DNA of 9,535 nt. Origin: Candidatus Uhrbacteria bacterium RIFOXYB12_FULL_58_10 (GTDB lineage Bacteria; Patescibacteriota; Patescibacteriia; UBA9934; GWF2-40-263). The translations under genes and the position numbers were made by a program. Below are positions 6,201 to 9,535 of this stretch, piece by piece. Position 1 is the stretch's first letter; each line of letters starts with the position of its first letter. Below the pieces are notes generated by a model that saw only the letters and a list, made by a program, of their open reading frames with translations, did no database searches and was not told the origin of the DNA. The DNA lies in assembly GCA_943357275.1 (NCBI GenBank), contig CALRGL010000042.1, positions 1 to 9,535 on the forward strand, read 5' to 3'.

Positions 6201-6652
6201 ACGAGAGATTCTAGAGCGATTAACAAAATGGTAAACAAACTGATACACGTTGAAAACTGAACGATGCGTCGATATTCTTTTGCATGAGGATCACTAATTC
6301 GTTCTTTGTAGGTGAGCAAAATACCAATCGAACTCACTGTTAAGAGAATGGGAAGTTGAATGATGAGCCAACGATGCGTTGAGAAGAGTTCTGAAAGCTC
6401 ACGAGTTTCGTCAAAGGTGTAATACGAACCGGAGGCGCCCGTTAGGTCCAGGGCTAGGATCCCGATTAATAACAAGAAAATAACCGTAAAACCACCGACA
6501 AGTGTACGGTAGATATGGTGATTGCTGTGAAGGACAAAAACCAGGCCCAGAACCAGGCCAAACAAAATTAAAAGCGCCCCAAACAGGATAAACCCCGAAT
6601 TTGAAAGCGCCATGGATAACACAGAATTGTTTGTAAATAGATAACCCTCCAT
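6197..6652 (-). CDS. Small membrane protein, four predicted TM segments
   Basis: This 151-aa protein has hydrophobic segments at about 20-42, 50-70, 94-114 and 130-150. Between them are GASGSYYTFDETRELSELFSTH and a basic-charged loop (YKERISDPHAKEYRR). It matches no family I know. It heads the minus-strand cluster. The predicted promoter would start transcription within a few nt of the ATG at 6652, so the mRNA may be nearly leaderless. Met14 is an alternative start without a well-placed Shine-Dalgarno; a GGAGGG just after the first ATG is too far from it. The end overlaps the next gene by ATGA. The 37-residue luminal loop may be the functional part. Confidence 0.8.
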   Translation of the reverse strand: MEGYLFTNNSVLSMALSNSGFILFGALLILFGLVLGLVFVLHSNHHIYRTLVGGFTVIFLLLIGILALDLTGASGSYYTFDETRELSELFSTHRWLIIQLPILLTVSSIGILLTYKERISDPHAKEYRRIVQFSTCISLFTILLIALESLV

Positions 6653-6660
6653 AGGCCCCT

Positions 6661-6669
6661 ATTGTAACA
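6661..6669 (-). promoter_or_regulatory. Extended -10 promoter for the minus-strand cluster
   Basis: On the minus strand TGTTACAAT contains an extended TG and a five-of-six -10 (TACAAT). The -35 is poor (GGCGTG or nearby TTGGCG). Transcription would begin near 6654, almost at the ATG of the first gene. It is back to back with the strong promoter for the 41-aa protein. Confidence 0.5.
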
Positions 6670-6694
6670 TATCCCCTGATAATCACGCCAAAAC

Positions 6695-6723
6695 TTGACG
6701 AAATTGGGCAAAGCCTTTATGAT
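6695..6723 (+). promoter_or_regulatory. Near-consensus sigma70 promoter for the 41-aa basic protein
   Basis: TTGACG at 6695-6700, an ideal 17-bp spacer, and TATGAT at 6718-6723 each match consensus at five of six bases. Transcription would start near 6730, leaving a leader of about 18 nt. No Shine-Dalgarno is visible before the ATG at 6748. Confidence 0.8.
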
Positions 6724-6747
6724 TGCGTCGAAATCAATTACGAAATT

Positions 6748-6873
6748 ATGCCTGGAAAACGCAAACAAATTCGAACAAAATGGAAAGCTGATCGCAAGGT
6801 CCAACTTGCAAACATCCGCAAGCAAAAAGCCATTCGATTGAACAAAGAAGAAGCTGCAGCCGCTAAGGCCTAG
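6748..6873 (+). CDS. 41-aa Lys/Arg-rich basic protein, unknown
   Basis: The frame MPGKRKQIRTKWKADRKVQL, then a second basic helix (ANIRKQKAIRLNKEE) and an Ala-rich tail, gives 41 residues ending at TAG (6871-6873). About a third of the residues are Lys or Arg, which suggests RNA or DNA binding, perhaps ribosome-associated; it matches none of the small ribosomal proteins I know. It is supported as a real gene by the strongest promoter in the window, the placement of a terminator on its last codons, and the lack of any other ORF between the two. The ATG is the only good start. Function is unknown; a ribosomal or nucleoid role is inference. Confidence 0.7.
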   Translation: MPGKRKQIRTKWKADRKVQLANIRKQKAIRLNKEEAAAAKA

Positions 6874-6883
6874 CAGCTTTTTT
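6851..6883 (+). terminator. Intrinsic terminator overlapping the end of the 41-aa gene
   Basis: AAGCTGC (6851-6857) pairs with GCAGCTT (6873-6879), with an inner GCC/GGC helix in the loop, followed by a run of six Ts (6878-6883). The left arm encodes part of the Ala-rich tail, so the gene's end doubles as its terminator. Confidence 0.8.
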
Positions 6884-7012
6884 GTGACCTCTGAAAAACG
6901 GCGATCTTTCATTTCACGGGCGCCCGTCGACCTCACTCAAGGTAGGCAGCCCTACCTTTCCTGAGGCTCGACAGCCCGCTCAATGAAATCTCACCATTTT
7001 TCAGAGGTCACA
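6883..7012. repeat. ~130-bp imperfect inverted repeat, candidate MITE or structured RNA
   Basis: The outer arms are a perfect 16-bp inverted repeat, TGTGACCTCTGAAAAA (6883-6898) and its complement (6997-7012). Pairing continues inward with mismatches and small gaps: TTTCATT, CGGGC, GTCGA and CCTCA each have partners on the right side. The centre is a perfect 8-bp hairpin, AAGGTAGG/CCTACCTT, with loop CAGC. The whole stretch could therefore fold as one long hairpin in DNA or RNA. It fills nearly all of the gap between two convergent gene ends and encodes nothing. No T-tract follows it on either strand, so it is not a standard terminator. A transposon-derived MITE is a reasonable guess; any 2-bp target duplication (TT each side) is not informative. 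Confidence 0.75.
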
Positions 7013-7016
7013 TTCG

Positions 7017-8540
7017 TTATTCACTTTTTGAAGTCAAGACCGGCGTTGCGGTCTTGTTTTGTTCTAAGACGGATCGTACCCGTTCCATGACTGGAATCGA
7101 TGTCTTTAAAGGCTGGTCGGCGAAGATGAAGGCAAACAATAAAAACCCGAGTCCGATGGGGTGATTTACGTACGGTGAGAACATGTGAGTTGCGTACAAA
7201 AAGACTAGCGAGGTGAGGAAACTGATGGCTAACCAGCGATGTTCGCCTTTGAGTTGGGCAATAAAGCCGATAGCTAGATAAATGCCGAGGATCACAAATC
7301 CTAACAAGCCAAAGATTCCCATCTTGAGCCACACTTCAAACCATCCCCATTCCATCGAATAGGTTTCCCAAATCCCTTCTGCATTGATAGCGCGCACGCG
7401 TGGATCATCGGAAATAAATGTGACCGTCTTTCCAAATCCATTTCCCAAGATCGGCGCCTCTTCAATGGCTTGCCACATTGGGTCAAAGAGTTGCCAACGA
7501 CTGGAGATCGCCACGTCAGAAGAAGCACGTTGCTTGAACACGTCAGAAAGATCCACGTCTGTGGAACGTTGCGGGAATGGAAACAGGACAATAGCGACAA
7601 GGGCGAAGAGTCCAATCACAACAGAAAGAATCGATCGTCTTAAAAATGTGAGAACTTCTTTAAAACCAGGACGAACGGAAACAAACCAAAGAATGGTAAG
7701 CGATAAAATCGCAAGTACAAGTCCAAACCAGAAACTACGAGAAAGACTCAATACAACAACGGCGATGGCTAGACTCAAAATCGCCACAAGTTGCTTCACG
7801 GTTTGTTTCTCTTGTTTTTCGAATAACAATGCAATTGCCATGATGGCAAAGACAATGACAAAGAACTGCGATTGAATGAAGACACGATAGACCGTTGAAA
7901 TAATCGGGGTGATTTCAGCAATGCGAACATCGCGCAAAAAGAGATAGACGTTCACGAGCTGAGGCTCGGTGAAATGTGTGTAAAGATATAGGATACCAAA
8001 CGAAAGAGCGGTTACCCACGTGGCTCCAGCGGCAAGACATTGTAAAAGAAGACGTTTAGAAACACTTTCCCATTGAATCGAGAGAATCGGGGCGAGATAC
8101 AAAAGATAGATATAAGCGTTACCATCTTGAAACGCAAAACTTGGATTATTAATAAAAAGCCCCATGAATCCAAGAGCCGCGCCAACAGATAAGACTAGAA
8201 ACGGTTTTGCTCGAGCAAGATCAATGCGAGCTTTTCCTTGCACAAACAAGGCAAACCAAGCCAACATCACGGCACCAAAGATGACCATGCGAAGCGGAAG
8301 GGTTTGTCCAAAAAGAGTCGTGAAGATGAGCTTGCCGTGCGGATTCGTGAACAATTCCAAAAAGACAAACACAATTCCCCATTCGAGTCGCTTATAGGCA
8401 ACAACAAGAGCAATCACAAAATAGATTGCTAGCGTGATCGTGCCAAGGTTGAATGCATAGGACACAATCGCATCCAAAAACATTGCTCCACTGAGCGCGA
8501 GCAATATCCAGTATTCTTTTCCAAAAAATTGTTTCATCAT
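7017..8540 (-). CDS. O-antigen ligase/polymerase-like membrane protein (Wzy_C type)
   Basis: A 507-aa polytopic membrane protein with roughly a dozen hydrophobic segments. It belongs to the O-antigen ligase (WaaL) / Wzy superfamily: the LSLSRSFWFGL motif (264-274) is the usual SR element, followed by a large outer loop (about 322-400). That loop holds SSRWQLFDPMWQAI, the GNGFGKTV motif (367-373) and later THMFSPYVNHPIG (451-463), with the His usual at this place. Such enzymes transfer or join lipid-linked glycan on the outer face of the membrane. In a bacterium without LPS the acceptor may be protein or another surface glycan. The start ATG overlaps the glycosyltransferase stop as ATGA. It ends 5 nt from the long inverted repeat. 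Confidence 0.85.
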   Translation of the reverse strand: MMKQFFGKEYWILLALSGAMFLDAIVSYAFNLGTITLAIYFVIALVVAYKRLEWGIVFVFLELFTNPHGKLIFTTLFGQTLPLRMVIFGAVMLAWFALFVQGKARIDLARAKPFLVLSVGAALGFMGLFINNPSFAFQDGNAYIYLLYLAPILSIQWESVSKRLLLQCLAAGATWVTALSFGILYLYTHFTEPQLVNVYLFLRDVRIAEITPIISTVYRVFIQSQFFVIVFAIMAIALLFEKQEKQTVKQLVAILSLAIAVVVLSLSRSFWFGLVLAILSLTILWFVSVRPGFKEVLTFLRRSILSVVIGLFALVAIVLFPFPQRSTDVDLSDVFKQRASSDVAISSRWQLFDPMWQAIEEAPILGNGFGKTVTFISDDPRVRAINAEGIWETYSMEWGWFEVWLKMGIFGLLGFVILGIYLAIGFIAQLKGEHRWLAISFLTSLVFLYATHMFSPYVNHPIGLGFLLFAFIFADQPLKTSIPVMERVRSVLEQNKTATPVLTSKSE

Positions 8541-9382
8541 ACAGGCTTCACAACGGAGGCAATCAAACTAAGTAATCGGAATAATGGTTCAAAGATTACA
8601 AACACCCAAAACATCCTGTCACCGTAAAACTTTTTCATATAGCGTCGAATACTCGCACGCAAAACATCTTGTTTCCAACGCGTTTCCACTCGGTCAAAAC
8701 TGCTTCCTTTTTTGTGTCGTACGTGAATGTCTGCAAAATAGTGAACCTTCCAACGGGCATCAACGGCACGTTTACAATAGTCCACCTCCTCGTACCACAT
8801 GAAGTAGCCTTCATCAAGCAAACCGATCTGATCAAGCAGAGATCGGCGAATACAGAAAAAGGCCCCCATCACTTGATCAACGTCATATGACTTTGAGTAA
8901 TCAAAAGAATCAAATCGCCAATGAGCAATGGGCGCGATGTTTGGAACGATGTGTGGAATTTTCAGAAGCAACAGGAACTGATCCAACGGTCGAGGAAAAT
9001 GCCAGACACATTTCTGCTGAGTCTGATCAAGATTTTTAAGCGACACGCCACCGATTCCAACCTCAGGATTCGCCTGCATGGCATCTTCGATTTGATAAAG
9101 GGCATCATCGTCAAACAAAACATCAGGATTCAATAAAAGGACAAAATCCCCTACTGCTTGCTTAATCGCAAGATTACACCCACCAGCAAACCCAAGATTT
9201 TCTTTACTGAAAAGATACTTCACCTGAGGAAACAATTTTTGAACCTCGGATAAATCATCATCCGAACCATTCTCAACCACAAAAACCTCGATAGCTCGAT
9301 CTTGATGATGAGCGTAAAGCGAGGTAAGCATCGTCTGAAGATAATCAACGGTTTTATAGTTAACCGTAATAGTAGAAATCAT
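8537..9382 (-). CDS. Family 2 glycosyltransferase, rhamnosyltransferase-like
   Basis: The chosen start, ATG at 9382-9380, gives 281 aa beginning MISTITVNYKTVDYL, the usual GT2 first strand; a longer frame to 9505 only covers the end of the upstream gene. Family motifs are VVENGSDDD (35-43), NLGFAGGCN (62-70), LLLNPDV (83-89, the DxD equivalent as NPD), VMGAFFCIRR (171-180) and the catalytic-base region MWYEEVDYCKRA (195-206). The C-terminal hydrophobic stretch (FWVFVIFEPLFRLLSLIAS) probably tethers it to the membrane. It would add one sugar, often rhamnose, from a nucleotide-sugar donor to a lipid-linked glycan inside the cell. The donor is not determinable. The start is 2 nt after the upstream stop, and its own stop overlaps the ligase start. 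Confidence 0.92.
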   Translation of the reverse strand: MISTITVNYKTVDYLQTMLTSLYAHHQDRAIEVFVVENGSDDDLSEVQKLFPQVKYLFSKENLGFAGGCNLAIKQAVGDFVLLLNPDVLFDDDALYQIEDAMQANPEVGIGGVSLKNLDQTQQKCVWHFPRPLDQFLLLLKIPHIVPNIAPIAHWRFDSFDYSKSYDVDQVMGAFFCIRRSLLDQIGLLDEGYFMWYEEVDYCKRAVDARWKVHYFADIHVRHKKGSSFDRVETRWKQDVLRASIRRYMKKFYGDRMFWVFVIFEPLFRLLSLIASVVKPV

Positions 9383-9384
9383 AC

Positions 9385-9535
9385 TTAGCGATGATGAGCG
9401 TGTTTGTCTCGAATAATCTTTGCTGCTTGTTCGTAGCGCTGAATACGTTTTGGTTTCCATCCAAAGATATTCCAGGGGATCATATACACGAATCTTGGAA
9501 GCCAAGAAGACATATTCAATCGACCACGATCTTGT
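9385..9535 (-). CDS. C-terminal end of an upstream gene, possibly a glycosyltransferase
   Basis: An open frame enters from the window edge and ends at TAA (9387-9385), giving 49 residues: SSWLPRFVYMIPWNIFGWKP, then RIQRYEQAAKIIRDKHAHHR. It sits 2 nt before the GT2 start, so it is in the same operon. The aromatic-rich then basic end is compatible with a glycosyltransferase or other polysaccharide-synthesis enzyme, but too little is visible to identify it. Confidence 0.6.
   Translation of the reverse strand, partial: QDRGRLNMSSWLPRFVYMIPWNIFGWKPKRIQRYEQAAKIIRDKHAHHR

Noticed and set aside
6568..6936. 122-aa minus-strand open frame near the divergent promoters
   Set aside because: It crosses both promoters, the 41-aa gene and part of the inverted repeat, and reads as antisense noise.
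6883..7012. Long inverted repeat as an intrinsic terminator
   Set aside because: Neither strand has a T-tract after the outer arm; the preceding gene already has its own terminator at 6851-6883.
7384..7875. 163-aa plus-strand open frame opposite the ligase
   Set aside because: Antisense to a convincing membrane protein; Thr/Arg/Ser-rich composition reflects the complement of hydrophobic codons.
9383..9505. 41-residue N-terminal extension of the GT2 protein
   Set aside because: The GT2 fold begins at MISTITVNY, and the extension overlaps the end of an upstream gene whose stop lies 2 nt before that Met.

Overview
The window looks like chromosomal DNA from an uncultivated, probably Patescibacteria (CPR)-type bacterium. 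This is inferred from short tightly packed genes, stop/start overlaps (ATGA, TAATATG), almost no Shine-Dalgarno sequences, many small proteins of unknown function, and surface-glycan genes next to a minimal redox set. No rRNA, tRNA, CRISPR array, or intact transposase is visible, so the taxonomic guess is only moderate.

Layout. (1) Positions 1-450, minus: the N-terminal part of a membrane-anchored DUF3179-like protein, divergent from (2) a plus-strand oxidative-stress pair, an Fe/Mn superoxide dismutase (512-1138) and a typical 2-Cys peroxiredoxin (1143-1685). A sigma70-like promoter and a 12-bp perfect palindrome lie in the divergent gap. (3) A bidirectional terminator (about 1692-1720) separates the peroxiredoxin from a convergent HD-domain protein resembling the MESH1/SpoT (p)ppGpp hydrolase fold (1705-2217, minus). 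(4) A strong promoter drives a GC-richer plus-strand gene of unknown function (2301-2710), which is broken by a 1-nt frameshift at a CCC run and ends at a good intrinsic terminator. (5) A six-gene minus-strand cluster (6652 down to 2798) holds two small membrane proteins, leucyl aminopeptidase, a thioredoxin-like [2Fe-2S] ferredoxin, a glutaredoxin, and a 334-aa unknown protein. (6) A tiny Lys/Arg-rich protein (6748-6873, plus) has its own near-consensus promoter and a terminator built into its last codons. (7) A ~130-bp imperfect inverted repeat (6883-7012) sits between convergent gene ends. (8) A minus-strand surface-polysaccharide operon has the end of an unrecognised gene (9385-9535), a GT2 glycosyltransferase (8537-9382), and an O-antigen ligase/polymerase-like membrane protein (7017-8540).

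How the genes fit together. Superoxide is converted to peroxide by the dismutase and the peroxide reduced by the peroxiredoxin, whose 4-nt spacing indicates co-transcription. The ferredoxin and glutaredoxin form a second thiol/Fe-S module, co-transcribed with a peptidase that may supply recycled amino acids. The GT2/ligase pair fits assembly and transfer of a cell-surface glycan. The least explained items are the frameshifted 136-aa protein, the 41-aa basic protein, the long inverted repeat and the 334-aa protein.
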